From Rhizobiales bacterium 62-47 (GTDB taxonomy: Bacteria; Pseudomonadota; Alphaproteobacteria; Rhizobiales; Xanthobacteraceae), in contig MKVX01000018.1 of the NCBI GenBank assembly GCA_001899255.1, positions 1,241,150-1,305,149 of the forward strand: a DNA stretch of 64,000 bases, in the 5' to 3' direction. Shown here one piece after another: positions 1 to 9,640 of the stretch. The notes below the pieces were generated by a model. It was not told the origin of the DNA and did no database searches. It saw only the letters and a list, made by a program, of their open reading frames with translations. The position numbers were made by a program, and so were the translations under genes. Numbering within the stretch: position 1 is the stretch's first letter; each line of letters begins with the position of its first letter.

Positions 1-1268
1 GTGTGCTCGAGGAATTCTTCCGGATTGGCGCTCTCCGAAAGAATTTCGATGGTATGCCGCAGCCACGCAAAGGCATTGGACTCACGCTTGACGAACTCGG
101 TCGGCGATCCAACGCCATCCTTGTAGAACGCATGAGCGGCAATGCCGTACTCGGCAATCTGGTCCATGTCTTCGGTACGGATCTGCAGCTCGACGCGTTG
201 ATTGCCGGGACCGATCACCGTGGTGTGAATCGACCGATAGTCGTTCTGCTTCGGCGTCGAAATGTAATCCTTGAAACGCCCCGGGACGACCGGCCATGTC
301 GTGTGAACGATGCCGAGCGCGCGATAACAGGCTTCCACACTGTTCATCACGATGCGAAAGCCGAAAATATCCGATAGCTGTTCGAAGCCGACCGATTTGC
401 GTTCCATCTTCGTCCAGATCGAGAACGGGCGCTTACGGCGACCGACGACACGTGCGTGCATTCCCTCGCTGGCCAGCCTCGCCGACAACTCGCTTTCGAT
501 TTCCTCGATCAGGTTATGGTTGCGATCAGCCAGCGAATTCAGCCGCTGCATCACGACCGCGTGGGCTTCCGGATCGAGCGTCTGAAACGCAAGATCCTCC
601 AGCTCCTCGCGCATCTCCTGCATACCCATACGGCCGGCGAGCGGCGCATAGATATCGAGCGTTTCCTCGGCAATCCGTCGTCGCGATGCAGGTGGCACGA
701 ACTCAAGCGTTCGCATATTGTGCAGCCGATCCGCGAGTTTAATCAGCAGCACGCGAACGTCATCGGCGATGGCTAGCAGCAGTTTCCGGAGATTTTCGGC
801 CTGCTTGGCCTCGCGCGAAACCAGCTCCAGCCGTTTCAGTTTGGTCAGGCCCTCGACGAGTGCACCGATCTCGGGGCCGAACAGACTATCGATCTCGGTT
901 CGAGTCGCCTCGGTATCCTCGATCGTGTCGTGCAGCAACGCCGCGACGATGGTGGCGTCGTCAAGTTTGAGGTCGGTGAGGATCGCCGCCACTTCGAGCG
1001 GATGCGAGAAATATGGGTCGCCGGAAGCCCGCTTCTGCTCGCCATGTGCCTTCATGGCGTAGACGTAAGCCTGATTGAGCAGATCCTCGTCGGTGTCGGG
1101 ATTGTAGGATCGCACCCGGTCGACGAGATCGTACTGCCGCATCATGCGCGTACGCGGCGTCTTTGGGACGGGTCTGACGGCTTCGGGCACCGGCGCAGGC
1201 GGCGGGGTTACGGCAACCGGCTCAGTTGCTGCCTCCGCTTGCGGTGAATTTCGGCGCCAATACGCCAT
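1..1268 (-). CDS. rsh: Bifunctional (p)ppGpp synthetase/hydrolase, partial (3' end outside window)
   Basis: This is the first ~422 residues of a Rel/SpoT homologue, the enzyme that makes and degrades the stringent-response alarmone (p)ppGpp in the cytoplasm. An HD hydrolase domain is visible (FSHPLEV, then ALLHDTIEDT, then KLADRLHNMRT). The synthetase domain follows (RKRPFSIWTKM, DIFGFRIV, NDYRSIHTT, ELQIRT). The substrate loop reads RFKD, the RxKD form found in bifunctional enzymes rather than the ExDD form of synthetase-only RelA. The window ends just before the expected TGS domain. The ATG at 1266-1268 gives a Pro/Ala-rich N-terminal extension. Starts at 1145 or 1142, just before the conserved RQYDLVDR, are possible. 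It lies downstream of rpoZ on the same strand, separated by a strong terminator. Confidence 0.95.
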   Translation of the reverse strand, partial: MAYWRRNSPQAEAATEPVAVTPPPAPVPEAVRPVPKTPRTRMMRQYDLVDRVRSYNPDTDEDLLNQAYVYAMKAHGEQKRASGDPYFSHPLEVAAILTDLKLDDATIVAALLHDTIEDTEATRTEIDSLFGPEIGALVEGLTKLKRLELVSREAKQAENLRKLLLAIADDVRVLLIKLADRLHNMRTLEFVPPASRRRIAEETLDIYAPLAGRMGMQEMREELEDLAFQTLDPEAHAVVMQRLNSLADRNHNLIEEIESELSARLASEGMHARVVGRRKRPFSIWTKMERKSVGFEQLSDIFGFRIVMNSVEACYRALGIVHTTWPVVPGRFKDYISTPKQNDYRSIHTTVIGPGNQRVELQIRTEDMDQIAEYGIAAHAFYKDGVGSPTEFVKRESNAFAWLRHTIEILSESANPEEFLEH

Positions 1269-1380
1269 CGTACGACCATAACCTCAATATGCCGGCTTCG
1301 ACCGAATCCGCGCATAGGTGCCGATCCGCCGACATTTTGCCAACTGTCTACGCACTATAACGACAAAAATTGTCAACAAA

Positions 1381-1415
1381 TACAAAAGCCCGGACCGACC
1401 GTCCGGGCTTTTGTA
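1381..1415 (-). terminator. Rho-independent terminator of rpoZ
   Basis: Perfect 14-bp inverted repeat (1381-1394 and 1402-1415) with a 7-base loop. It contains the AAAAGCCCGGA/TCCGGGCTTTT core, so T-runs flank it on both strands. It lies 26 bp beyond the rpoZ stop and before rsh, so it probably separates the two transcripts. Confidence 0.9.
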
Positions 1416-1440
1416 AATTCCGTAGCAAGTCGCGGGCGGA

Positions 1441-1833
1441 CTACTCGTCCTCCTCCGGCTGCTCCTCTGGAGGAGCCAGGCCTTCGAGGCCCTTGAGCAG
1501 TTCTTCCTCGGTCATCCGTTCGACCGCGACCTCGGTATCATCGGCATCGACGCTGGCACCGGCCGAGCCAATCAGCGGAACCGTATCCGGCTCCGGCTCA
1601 TCGACTTCGACAAATTTCTGCAGCGAATGCACCAGTTCTTCGTGCAAATCCTCAGGCGAGATCGTCTGATCTGCAATCTCGCGGAGCGATACAACAGGAT
1701 TCTTGTCGTTGTCTCGGTCGATTGTCAGCTGCGAGCCTGACGAGATCATCCGCGCACGATGCGCGGCCAACAGAACCAGATCGAACCGGTTGTCGACCTT
1801 ATCAATGCAATCTTCCACGGTGACGCGCGCCAT
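1441..1833 (-). CDS. rpoZ: DNA-directed RNA polymerase omega subunit
   Basis: A 130-residue omega subunit, which helps beta-prime fold and assemble in RNA polymerase. The N-terminus MARVTVEDC followed by [14 protein letters not shown] is the family signature. The alphaproteobacterial acidic C-terminal tail ([11 protein letters not shown], then [10 protein letters not shown]) is present. It lies upstream of rsh on the same strand; the rpoZ-rsh/spoT order is widely conserved and is functionally sensible because omega takes part in ppGpp binding (family knowledge). A strong terminator follows, so rsh probably also depends on readthrough or its own promoter. Confidence 0.97.
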   Translation of the reverse strand: MARVTVEDCIDKVDNRFDLVLLAAHRARMISSGSQLTIDRDNDKNPVVSLREIADQTISPEDLHEELVHSLQKFVEVDEPEPDTVPLIGSAGASVDADDTEVAVERMTEEELLKGLEGLAPPEEQPEEDE

Positions 1834-2169
1834 TGACCGTCGCTCCGTTATCAGGGGCTGAATGTGGTGAATACCGGCACTAGGTATAGTGAGCCGACAG
1901 ATTCCGCAAGAACCAATTTACAATTTGCGTTATCGATCTACTCTGATACCCATGCTTGAGGGGAATACCGGGCGAGTCCAAAAAAGGCAGAATGCCCCCG
2001 GACAACAAAACGCTTTATTGATCCGACAGAAATCAAAAAATTCGCGCTAATCGAAAACTGACTGCGAGGGCTTTTTCGGTTCGCGAACCACAATCACAAC
2101 CGCCAGCTTTGGCTTGCGCGTCGGTCTCCTGCCGCGCCAGCACGCGCTAACAAGTACGCGAGATACTCG
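1834..2169. other. Divergent intergenic region rpoZ / NYN gene
   Basis: 336 bp between divergent genes. It must hold both promoters. It is AT-richer than its surroundings (notably 1975-2060), but I could not assign a specific promoter or RNA. No gene seen. Confidence 0.5.
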
Positions 2170-2793
2170 ATGTCATCTAACACCAACAAGATCGCGCTGT
2201 TCATCGATGGCGCAAATCTCTATGCGACCGCCAAAACGCTTGGCTTCGACATCGATTACAAACGGCTCCTGAAGGAATTCCAGAGCAGAGGTACACTTGT
2301 ACGTGCATTTTATTACACTGCAATCATTGAGGATCAAGAGTATTCTTCAATCCGGCCTCTGATCGATTGGCTCGACTACAACGGCTACACCGTGGTCACC
2401 AAGGCGACCAAGGAATTCATCGACGCCAGCGGGCGCCGCAAGGTCAAAGGCAACATGGACATCGAACTGGCGGTCGATGCGATGGAACTGGCCGAACATG
2501 TCGACCAGATCGTGCTGTTTTCCGGTGACGGGGACTTCAGATCGCTGGTCGAGGCAGTTCAGCGTCGAGGCGTGCGCGTCACCGTCGTCTCCACCATTTC
2601 CAGCCAGCCGCCGATGATCGCAGATGAATTGCGCCGGCAGGCCGACGTTTTCACCGATCTGATGGAGTTGCAGTCCAAACTGGGCCGCGACCCGGCGGAG
2701 CGGCCGGCACCTCGCGAGCCCCGCCATCACGCGCCGCAGTTCCTGCAGCGCAGCACCACGGTGCCGCGAAACGATGACGAATTCGACGACTAA
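2170..2793 (+). CDS. NYN-domain (LabA/DUF88-type) putative ribonuclease
   Basis: 207 residues. The NYN/PIN-like fold is recognised by the N-terminal strand ALFIDGANL, with the first acidic residue. Further acidic motifs are GNMDIELAVDAM in the middle and LFSGDGDFRSLV. These Asp residues form the metal-binding pocket in NYN nucleases, so RNA cleavage is likely but the substrate is unknown. The last ~40 residues are Pro/Arg/His-rich and look disordered. Its 3' end overlaps the following uracil-DNA glycosylase by 20 bp, so the two are probably translationally coupled. It is divergent from rpoZ. Confidence 0.85.
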   Translation: MSSNTNKIALFIDGANLYATAKTLGFDIDYKRLLKEFQSRGTLVRAFYYTAIIEDQEYSSIRPLIDWLDYNGYTVVTKATKEFIDASGRRKVKGNMDIELAVDAMELAEHVDQIVLFSGDGDFRSLVEAVQRRGVRVTVVSTISSQPPMIADELRRQADVFTDLMELQSKLGRDPAERPAPREPRHHAPQFLQRSTTVPRNDDEFDD

Positions 2794-3472
2794 GCGACGC
2801 GCTCCGGCGCGTCGCGTCACCGCGGCGCCGGAGACCGGCGATCGTCATACCGATCCGGATCGTAACTGTCCGCTATGTCCACGGCTGGTGGATTTCCGCC
2901 AGTCTATTCGTGCGCGCGAGCCCAACTGGTTCAATGCACCAGTGCCGTCGTTCGGCGACAACGACGCGGCGCTGTTGGTCGTGGGCCTCGCCCCCGGTCT
3001 GCAAGGCGCCAATCGCACCGGACGCCCCTTCACCGGCGATTACGCGGGAGACCTGCTCTACGCAACGCTACTGGATTTCGGTTTCGCCCGCGGCAACTAC
3101 GAAGCTCGTCCTGACGATGGGCTGACACTGATCGATTGCCGCATAAGTAATGCGGTGCGCTGCGTGCCACCGCAGAACAAACCCCTGCCCGCCGAAATTC
3201 ATCTCTGCCGGCAATTCCTCATCGCAACGCTGACGACGATGCCGCGATTGCGCGCGATTGTCGCACTGGGCCGCGTCGCCCACGATTCGACAGTGAAAGC
3301 GCTGGGTCTGCGCGCCGCCGCCGCGCCGTTCTCACACGGCGCGATCCATCAGGCTGGCAACATTCGCCTGTACGACAGCTATCATTGCTCGCGTTACAAT
3401 ACGAATACGCGCGTGCTGACACCTGCGATGTTTCAAAGCGTGTTCGCGCGCGTTCGTGCTGATCTCGGCTAA
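2774..3472 (+). CDS. Family 5 (UdgB-type) uracil-DNA glycosylase
   Basis: 232 residues. It removes uracil, and in family 5 also hypoxanthine or ethenocytosine, from DNA as the first step of base-excision repair. Motif 1 reads GLAPGLQGANRTGRPFTGD, with the family-5 GLAP start. A Cys pair (CPLCPR), with later Cys in DCRISNAVRCVPP, matches the iron-sulphur ligands of families 4 and 5. The C-terminal motif 2 is SYHCSRYNTNT, compared with the usual HPSxxN; Cys replaces the common Pro. The absence of the usual catalytic Asp/Asn in motif 1 is typical of family 5. Start codon lies inside the NYN gene. Confidence 0.88.
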   Translation: MTNSTTKRRAPARRVTAAPETGDRHTDPDRNCPLCPRLVDFRQSIRAREPNWFNAPVPSFGDNDAALLVVGLAPGLQGANRTGRPFTGDYAGDLLYATLLDFGFARGNYEARPDDGLTLIDCRISNAVRCVPPQNKPLPAEIHLCRQFLIATLTTMPRLRAIVALGRVAHDSTVKALGLRAAAAPFSHGAIHQAGNIRLYDSYHCSRYNTNTRVLTPAMFQSVFARVRADLG

Positions 3473-3494
3473 CGCGCGACCCGGCCGGATTTCG

Positions 3495-4070
3495 TCAGAC
3501 CGGATGATCCTTCAGCCAAGCGAGGACATCGGACGCGTTCCGATCTGGCGGAAAGACAGGATAAAACACGTGAGTGATACGTCCGTCATCGACGATCAAA
3601 GCCAGGCGCTTGATCAGCGTCAGGCCGGCAACGTCCATCGTCGGCAATTTCAACGCGCGCGTGAGCTCAAGTTTCTCATCGGACAGAACTGGAAACGGCA
3701 AATGCAGCCGGCCAGCCATTTCGCTCTGGTAGGCGTTGCTTTGCGTCGACAGGCCAAATACGCGCTGCGCGCCCGCAGCCTTCAATTCGGCAAACAAATC
3801 GCGAAACGAACAGGTCTGCGGCGTACATCCTCGCGCTCCTGGAATCATGTCCCAATCATCGACCAGCGCAATCTTGCCAGGCTCACCAGTGCGCGGATAA
3901 CCGAAGATCACCGTGCGACCCGGAAGCCGCGACAACGTCACGGTCGTATCGTCAGTTGCAAGCAGGCTAAGCGGTGGCAATGACATTCCAACGAGATGTC
4001 GCGCGCCACCATCATCGAGCGGTGCCGGAATCTTGCTCCAATCGACACCGAGCAACTCTTTCTGATTCAT
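3495..4070 (-). CDS. Peroxiredoxin (AhpC/TSA-type, thioredoxin fold)
   Basis: 191 residues. Thiol peroxidase that reduces hydrogen or organic peroxides. The segment IPGARGCTPQTCSFRD holds Cys82 and Cys87, a peroxidatic-Cys plus nearby second Cys arrangement like bacterioferritin-comigratory (PrxQ) proteins. The core strands (VIFGYPRTG, RVFGLSTQS, PFPVLSDEKLELTRAL) fit the fold. It converges with the glycosylase gene, whose stop is 22 bp away. The physiological electron donor is not evident from the neighbourhood. Confidence 0.88.
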   Translation of the reverse strand: MNQKELLGVDWSKIPAPLDDGGARHLVGMSLPPLSLLATDDTTVTLSRLPGRTVIFGYPRTGEPGKIALVDDWDMIPGARGCTPQTCSFRDLFAELKAAGAQRVFGLSTQSNAYQSEMAGRLHLPFPVLSDEKLELTRALKLPTMDVAGLTLIKRLALIVDDGRITHVFYPVFPPDRNASDVLAWLKDHPV

Positions 4071-4156
4071 CGGGCACCCCTGCTTCGATCGACTTGAGAA
4101 TCAATGTTGCGCTTCGCAGAGGCCTGCGCAAGCCTCAATGACAAGATAGCGCCGCG

Positions 4157-4630
4157 CTACCCTCTCGCCCGCATCAGGCGGCCTTTTTCGCGACTCCAGT
4201 CGCGCTTCTTTTCGGTTTCGCGCTTGTCGTGCAGCTTCTTGCCTTTGGCCAGAGCCAGGAGCAATTTGGCACGGCCACGTTCGTTAAAATAGAGTTTGAG
4301 CGGGATCAACGTCATGCCGTTGCGCTCGACAGCACCGATCAGCTTGTTGATCTCCTTCTTGTGCAACAGCAATTTGCGCGGCCGCTTCGGCTCGTGGTTG
4401 AAGCGATTGGCCTGCAAATATTCCGGAATGTTGGCATTGATGAGCCAGATCTCGCCGCCCTTCGTGTCGGCATAAGATTCGGCAATGGTCGTCTTCCCGT
4501 TGCGGATCGACTTGACCTCGGTTCCGGTGAGCGCGATGCCCGCCTCGACGGTATCCTCGATCGCGTAGTTGAAACGCGCCTTGCGATTTTCGGCAACGAT
4601 CTTGATAGCGCGCTCGTTCTTCTCGGCCAT
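4157..4630 (-). CDS. smpB: SsrA-binding protein (tmRNA partner)
   Basis: 157 residues, normal length. SmpB binds tmRNA and delivers it to ribosomes stalled on broken mRNAs. Family motifs are [43 protein letters not shown] and the basic C-terminal tail [17 protein letters not shown] that enters the empty mRNA channel. It lies downstream of dapA and mscL on the same strand. No tmRNA gene is visible in this window. Confidence 0.97.
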   Translation of the reverse strand: MAEKNERAIKIVAENRKARFNYAIEDTVEAGIALTGTEVKSIRNGKTTIAESYADTKGGEIWLINANIPEYLQANRFNHEPKRPRKLLLHKKEINKLIGAVERNGMTLIPLKLYFNERGRAKLLLALAKGKKLHDKRETEKKRDWSREKGRLMRARG

Positions 4631-4696
4631 AACGGAAAGCCTCTGGGCGTTGCCTTAAGATAAAATCGACAACGCCCTTGTCAATGTCGTGGCGTC

Positions 4697-5110
4697 TCAG
4701 CTCTTTTTGAGCAGATCGCGAATTTCAGTCAGTAGTTCGACTTCACGGCTGGGCGGCGGCGGGGCTGCGGGAGCATCATCCTTTTTCTTCAGCGAGTTCA
4801 TGAGACGAACAACGATAAATAGTACGAAAGCGACGATCAGGAAATTAAGCGTCAGCGTCAGGAAATTACCCCACGCCAATACGGCGCCCTGCTTTTTGGC
4901 ATCGGCGAGATTATTAGCGGTCACATTCTTCGAAAGAGACGTAAAATAATTCGAGAAATCGAGGCCGCCGGTAACAGCGCCAATAATCGGCATAATGACG
5001 TCGGCAACCATCGAACTGACAATAGCGCCGAACGCCGCGCCGATAATAACGGCGACAGCCAGATCGACGACGTTGCCCTTCATGGCAAACTCGCGAAACT
5101 CCTTCAGCAT
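4697..5110 (-). CDS. mscL: Large-conductance mechanosensitive channel
   Basis: 137 residues, typical of MscL, the homopentameric inner-membrane valve that opens under hypo-osmotic stress. The N-terminal amphipathic helix [19 protein letters not shown] leads into TM1 ([19 protein letters not shown]), a periplasmic loop, then TM2 ([18 protein letters not shown]). The C-terminal bundle helix [15 protein letters not shown] follows a proline run. It sits between dapA and smpB, all on the minus strand. Confidence 0.97.
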   Translation of the reverse strand: MLKEFREFAMKGNVVDLAVAVIIGAAFGAIVSSMVADVIMPIIGAVTGGLDFSNYFTSLSKNVTANNLADAKKQGAVLAWGNFLTLTLNFLIVAFVLFIVVRLMNSLKKKDDAPAAPPPPSREVELLTEIRDLLKKS

Positions 5111-5169
5111 CGCAACCTCTCGCTTATTGTTGGAAATGGCCGCTCACGCATACGCAACGAACAAAGACA

Positions 5170-6060
5170 TCAATTGATCAGACCGGCATGCACCATGGCA
5201 TTGCGCACGGCGATCCGCGTCGGCTCAGAAACCGGGACCATCGGCAAACGCAAAGTCTCATCCATTTTACCGAGCAGCGACAGTGCATACTTGATCGGTG
5301 CCGGATTGGATTCGATGAACAGATTGGTGTGCAGCGGCATCAGCTTGTCATGCACGGCGAGCGCCGCAGCCGTATCGCCACGCTGCCACGCGAGGTGAAA
5401 CTCCGAACACAGCCGCGGCGCGACGTTCGACGTCACTGAAATACACCCATGACCGCCATGCGCCATGTACCCCAATACGGTCGCATCCTCGCCCGAAAGC
5501 TGATTGAAGTCGGTGCCCAGTGCCGCGCGCTGTTGGGAAACGCGCACCATGCTGGCGGTCGCGTCCTTTACACCGGCAATATTCCTCAGTTCATAGAGCC
5601 GCACCATCGTATCGACCGACATATCGATCACCGAACGACCGGGAATATTGTAGATGAAGATCGGAATTCCGATCGCGTCATTGATCGCCTTGAAGTGCTG
5701 GTAAAGTCCTTCCTGGGTCGGCTTATTGTAATACGGCGTCACCACCAACACGGCATCAGCACCGGCCTGTTCAGCATGCTCGGCAAGCTCGATGGCCTCA
5801 CGGGTCGAGTTCGATCCGGCGCCGGCGATGACCGGAACGCGACCCTTGGCCTCCTCGATGCACCATTCGACGATGCGCTTGTGCTCGTCGTGGGTCACCG
5901 TCGGGCTCTCGCCGGTGGTGCCAACCGGCACGAGACCATGAGTTCCCTCGGAAATCTGCCAATTGACCAGATCGCGAAATGCAACCTCGTCGAGAGAACC
6001 GTTTTTGAATGGCGTGACCAAGGCAGTAAAAGATCCCCGGAAGTTCGTCTTGGCGGCCAT
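5170..6060 (-). CDS. dapA: 4-hydroxy-tetrahydrodipicolinate synthase
   Basis: 296 residues. Condenses pyruvate with aspartate semialdehyde, the first committed step to diaminopimelate and lysine. The active site is complete: Thr48-Thr49 in GTTGESPT, Tyr137 in FIYNIPGRS, and the Schiff-base Lys165 in GVKDATAS. I chose the ATG at 6058-6060 ([10 protein letters not shown]) because the conserved TIM-barrel start follows at once. The reading frame remains open upstream, but those residues do not resemble the family. It is divergent from the lytic transglycosylase gene. Confidence 0.96.
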   Translation of the reverse strand: MAAKTNFRGSFTALVTPFKNGSLDEVAFRDLVNWQISEGTHGLVPVGTTGESPTVTHDEHKRIVEWCIEEAKGRVPVIAGAGSNSTREAIELAEHAEQAGADAVLVVTPYYNKPTQEGLYQHFKAINDAIGIPIFIYNIPGRSVIDMSVDTMVRLYELRNIAGVKDATASMVRVSQQRAALGTDFNQLSGEDATVLGYMAHGGHGCISVTSNVAPRLCSEFHLAWQRGDTAAALAVHDKLMPLHTNLFIESNPAPIKYALSLLGKMDETLRLPMVPVSEPTRIAVRNAMVHAGLIN

Positions 6061-6298
6061 TCTCGTTCTCCAACAAACGCTGCGGCATCGCCGCCAGTGC
6101 AATTCCTGATCGTGCCGGGTACATACCGGGTCCGGGGCGGCAGGAAAAGAGCGCACCAATCCCCCAGCAGCCGCGATTTCGCCGCGGTGTTGCTGCAGAC
6201 ATCAAAAGCTTAACACATTTGATGTTTTGTCGACATCATCAATGAAAGTTAGCCTTGGATTGCCGCGATTGCTCAATTCGCCGCGAAGGAGCGCCGTG

Positions 6299-8770
6299 AT
6301 GCCGCTTGCCCCCGCATCAGCGTTACGCTGGACAGCCCTCTTGGCGGTCGCGGGCCTGCTCACCTTTCCTATCGAACAGACCGCTGTCGCCAAAGTTCCT
6401 GCATCGACCGAATCTTCGGCGAAGGACGCCCACTCGAAGGATGCCAAGCCGCCTGCCGGCAAGCCCGCTGCTGCGAAAACCACCACCTCCAAGTCGTCGG
6501 CGAAGAGCTCAGGCAGCAAGGATGCGGCGAAGTCGCATAACGACAAGTCCAAGGCCAAGGACGCACCGAAGAGCAAGTCATCGCACCCGACGCCGGAGAA
6601 GACCGGCCACGGCAAGGCGGCTTCCAAGCCCGACGCAACGAAGGCACACGCGTCCAAGCCGAAAGCCGCCGCCGCACCGGCAGCCAAGCCGGGCAAGAAT
6701 GCCGCCCGCTCCAAACCGGCCAGCGGCAAGACCGCGCACGATGCAGCGAAGCCGACCGCTCCAGCGGCGATGTCGCTGCAGCCGCCGGTCCGGACACCGT
6801 CTCAGCCAAGCGCCGCGGCCGAGCGCAAGTCGCAGGTGCCTTCGGCTGTCGCTGCCACGGTGTCGACGCCGCAGGCCGACCTCGATGCGCTGGAAAATGT
6901 CATCGATCTCGTGCGTCGGCGCAAACCCGCCGATGCATCGCAAGCGCAAGCCGCGATCGGCGATCCGCTGGCGCGCAAGCTCGCGGAGTGGATCATCCTG
7001 CGCAGTGTCGACAACGGTGCGACCGTCGAGCGCTATCGCGCTTTCATCACGGCCAATCCGAGTTGGCCGTCGCAAAACTTCATGCGCCGCCGCGCCGAGG
7101 CCGCGCTGTGGGACGATCGCCGCGACGACGCGACGGTGTCGGCATGGTTCCAGAACGAAACGCCGCTGTCGGCCAAAGGCCGACTGGTGCTGGCGCGAGC
7201 GCTGCTTGCACGCGGCGATCGGGCCAATGCGGAGCGCTACGTGCGCGAGGCTTGGCGCGACGATGCAATCAGCGGCGACCTCGAGGCCATCATCCTCGAT
7301 CAGTTCGGCTCGCTGTTGCGGCCCGCCGACCACAAAGCGCGCATGGATGCACTGCTTTACGGCAGTTCGCACGAGGCCGCGATGCGAGCCGCGCGACGGC
7401 TGGGCAGCGACCAGGTCGCATTGGCGAAGGCGCGGATCGCGGTGTCGCGCCGGGCTTCCAATGCCAAGGCGCTGCTCGATGACGTGCCGCGCGAGTTGCA
7501 CGGCGATGCCGGTTACATCTTCAGCAAGATCCAGTGGCTGCGTCGCCAGGAACGGGTGGAGGAAGCCGGCCGCCTGATGTTGAGCGCGCCGCGCGATCCG
7601 GCTCGCCTGCACGATCTCGACGAGTGGTGGATCGAACGGCGCGTGCTGGCCCGCGAACTGCTCGACGCCGGCGACAACCGCGCGGCCTATCAGATCGCGC
7701 GCGACGCGGCACTGCCGGCGAAGGATGTCTACAAGACGCAGCAGGAATTCACCGCCGGATGGATCGCGCTGCGCTTCCTGAAGGATCCTGCAACCGCCTC
7801 GCAGCACTTCGCGCGTATCGCCAACCGCAGCGACAATCCGACCGCGTTGGCACGTGCGGGTTACTGGCTTGGCCGCGCCGCGGAAGCGTCCGGTCGCTCG
7901 CAAGATGCCCGCGCGGCCTACCAATCCGCCGCCGCCCATTCGACCAGCTACTATGGCCAGTTGTCGCGCGCCAAGCTTGGTTTGCCGCAGATCGAACTCA
8001 ATCATGCGCCGGGCAGCCGTCTGCGCGGTATCGAGCGGCTCGAAGTCGTTCGCGCGGTGCAACTGCTCTACGCCTTGAACGAACGCGAAATGGCCATCCC
8101 GATTCTCGCCGACATGGGCGAGAACGCCGACGTCGATGTGCTGACCGGTCTCGGCGAATTGGCTTCGCGCAACAACGATGCGCGCGGCATGCTGCAGCTC
8201 GGCAAGGCCGCGCTCAACCGGGGTCTGCCGTTCGACTTCTACGCTTATCCGGTGTCCGGCATCCCGCACTATCGTTCGATCGGCCCGGATGTCGACCAGA
8301 GCATCGTCTTCGCGATCGCGCGGCAGGAAAGCGGCTTTAATCAGAAGGTCGTCTCCCCGGCTCAGGCTTATGGGCTGATGCAGGTGACGCCCGATGCCGG
8401 GCGGTACGTGACCAAGAAGTACGGCGCCAGCTTCGATATCAACCGGCTTAAATCGGATCCGGTTTACAACACCACGCTGGGCGCGGCCGAGCTTGGCGGG
8501 CTGATCGAAGATTATCGCGGCTCCTACATCCTGACCTTCGCAGGCTACAATGCGGGACGCGGAAGCGTCAGAAAATGGATCGCGCGCTATGGCGATCCGC
8601 GCGATCCCAATGTCGATGCGGTGGATTGGGTCGAGCGCATTCCATTCTCGGAAACGCGCAACTACGTGCAGCGCGTGATGGAAAACCTGCAAGTCTATCG
8701 CGCACGCTTCGGCGGCGGCTCCAAGCTGCAAATCGAGGCCGACCTGCATCGCGGCGCAGGCGTTCAGTAA
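6299..8770 (+). CDS. Soluble lytic murein transglycosylase (Slt70-like)
   Basis: 823 residues. A periplasmic enzyme that cleaves peptidoglycan to 1,6-anhydro muropeptides. The ATG at 6299 is preceded by GAAGGAG at a 7-base spacing and gives a signal peptide (LLAVAGLLTFPIEQTAVA). Residues ~32-170 are a long Lys/Ala/Ser/Pro-rich, probably disordered segment. An alpha-helical superhelix domain follows. The C-terminal SLT domain carries ARQESGFNQ, with catalytic Glu at about residue 677, then AYGLMQVTP and FAGYNAGRG. The length is greater than E. coli Slt70 because of the low-complexity insert. Divergent from dapA. Confidence 0.93.
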   Translation: MPLAPASALRWTALLAVAGLLTFPIEQTAVAKVPASTESSAKDAHSKDAKPPAGKPAAAKTTTSKSSAKSSGSKDAAKSHNDKSKAKDAPKSKSSHPTPEKTGHGKAASKPDATKAHASKPKAAAAPAAKPGKNAARSKPASGKTAHDAAKPTAPAAMSLQPPVRTPSQPSAAAERKSQVPSAVAATVSTPQADLDALENVIDLVRRRKPADASQAQAAIGDPLARKLAEWIILRSVDNGATVERYRAFITANPSWPSQNFMRRRAEAALWDDRRDDATVSAWFQNETPLSAKGRLVLARALLARGDRANAERYVREAWRDDAISGDLEAIILDQFGSLLRPADHKARMDALLYGSSHEAAMRAARRLGSDQVALAKARIAVSRRASNAKALLDDVPRELHGDAGYIFSKIQWLRRQERVEEAGRLMLSAPRDPARLHDLDEWWIERRVLARELLDAGDNRAAYQIARDAALPAKDVYKTQQEFTAGWIALRFLKDPATASQHFARIANRSDNPTALARAGYWLGRAAEASGRSQDARAAYQSAAAHSTSYYGQLSRAKLGLPQIELNHAPGSRLRGIERLEVVRAVQLLYALNEREMAIPILADMGENADVDVLTGLGELASRNNDARGMLQLGKAALNRGLPFDFYAYPVSGIPHYRSIGPDVDQSIVFAIARQESGFNQKVVSPAQAYGLMQVTPDAGRYVTKKYGASFDINRLKSDPVYNTTLGAAELGGLIEDYRGSYILTFAGYNAGRGSVRKWIARYGDPRDPNVDAVDWVERIPFSETRNYVQRVMENLQVYRARFGGGSKLQIEADLHRGAGVQ

Positions 8771-8867
8771 GGTTGAAAACACCGGATAGCGTGCATGGGG
8801 CGTGCGCGGAATGCGCTGTTGTCATAGACAATCTATCGCTGGCGTTCGTGCGGCTGGCGCACCTCCT

Positions 8868-8998
8868 TCGACCGTCGTCCTCAGGTGCGACACGCGTAGC
8901 GTAGCGTGACGCCGCGCAGGAGGACGGCGGCGACATCTGCACCTGCCTGGCCCGGCGCATCCTTCGAGGCCCGCTGCGCTCGCGCATCAGGATGACGC
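8868..8998. repeat. Dispersed palindromic intergenic repeat, copy 1 (CATCCTTCGAGGC type)
   Basis: The right half, 8958-8997, reads CATCCTTCGAGGC, a GC-rich spacer, then CATCAGGATGACG. The same arrangement recurs at 53154-53199. The left half has related CGTCCTCAGG-type sequence. Such elements are common between genes in Bradyrhizobiaceae. Confidence 0.65.
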
Positions 8999-9090
8999 GC
9001 TCCTGTGTGAATCGGATTCGCAATTCAGATTCGATTGTCAAACAGCGGCGATGAATCAGGGTGTGTGCTCGCATTCTCGCGACGCGTTTC

Positions 9091-9640
9091 GCGCCCGAGC
9101 TGTGGTTCACGACTGCGCTCTCTCACTTGAGAGGGCGCGCGGAACGCCGGACGCACGATGCGTCCGCAGCCCCGTGTGCAAATGTAAAAAGCACACGAGT
9201 GTCGTCGCCACGGTCACACCGGACACGTCCGGCGTTCCGCACGCAGTGGGAGTGACGGCTTGCTTCGCGAAAACCCCTGGCAACCGACCCTGAGGTGATT
9301 ACCACTGCAGGGGGCTTACGTGCCGCGGCCTGCTCTCTGGTCGAGAAGCAAGCTTTGGCGCTGCCCCATGGCGCAAGGCGATGCGCCGGGATATCGCGCT
9401 TTGGCCCGTCCGCCTGCGCCCCGCCCGCGCGGCAAGCCCCGGACAATCCGGTGCCGCGTTGCGGACGAAACTAACGGCGTGGTCGTCAGCCTTCCTCCGC
9501 GCGTCCCGGTCAGCCTTGCAACCAACCGAACCGCGCCAAAGCGCATCGAACGCCGCGGCGTCCACCGCATCCCGCCTCGCAGACCGTGACGATCGCGAGC
9601 CGCCCCTCTCAGTGAGGCGGGACAGCGGAATTAAATCCTA
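9091..9640. repeat. Structured interspersed intergenic repeat element (Bradyrhizobiaceae type)
   Basis: An approximately 550-bp non-coding element with nested dyads. The outer arms GGAACGCCGGAC (9141-9152) and GTCCGGCGTTCC (9227-9238) are perfect 12-bp complements. Within them are GGACGCA/TGCGTCC (9149-9165) and CGTGTGC/GCACACG (9173-9179 and 9191-9197). GGACACGTCC (9221-9230) is also palindromic. The 3' part ends near CGCCCCTCTCAGTGAGGCGG. From memory this resembles an interspersed element found many times in Bradyrhizobium genomes; that is recall, not a search. The element boundaries are estimated. Confidence 0.6.

Noticed and set aside
5174-6213. Plus-strand frames opposite dapA
   Set aside because: DapA has all its active-site residues on the minus strand. 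These frames are shadows.
6578-8782. A very long open frame (734 codons) on the minus strand opposite the lytic transglycosylase
   Set aside because: The plus strand encodes a clear Slt family protein with signal peptide, SD and catalytic motif. The antisense frame is open only because of the codon bias of a GC-rich gene, and its product resembles no family.
9299-9589. Small frames on both strands in the repeat region (Pro/Arg-rich products)
   Set aside because: They lie inside the structured repeat, overlap each other and lack family resemblance. More likely non-coding.
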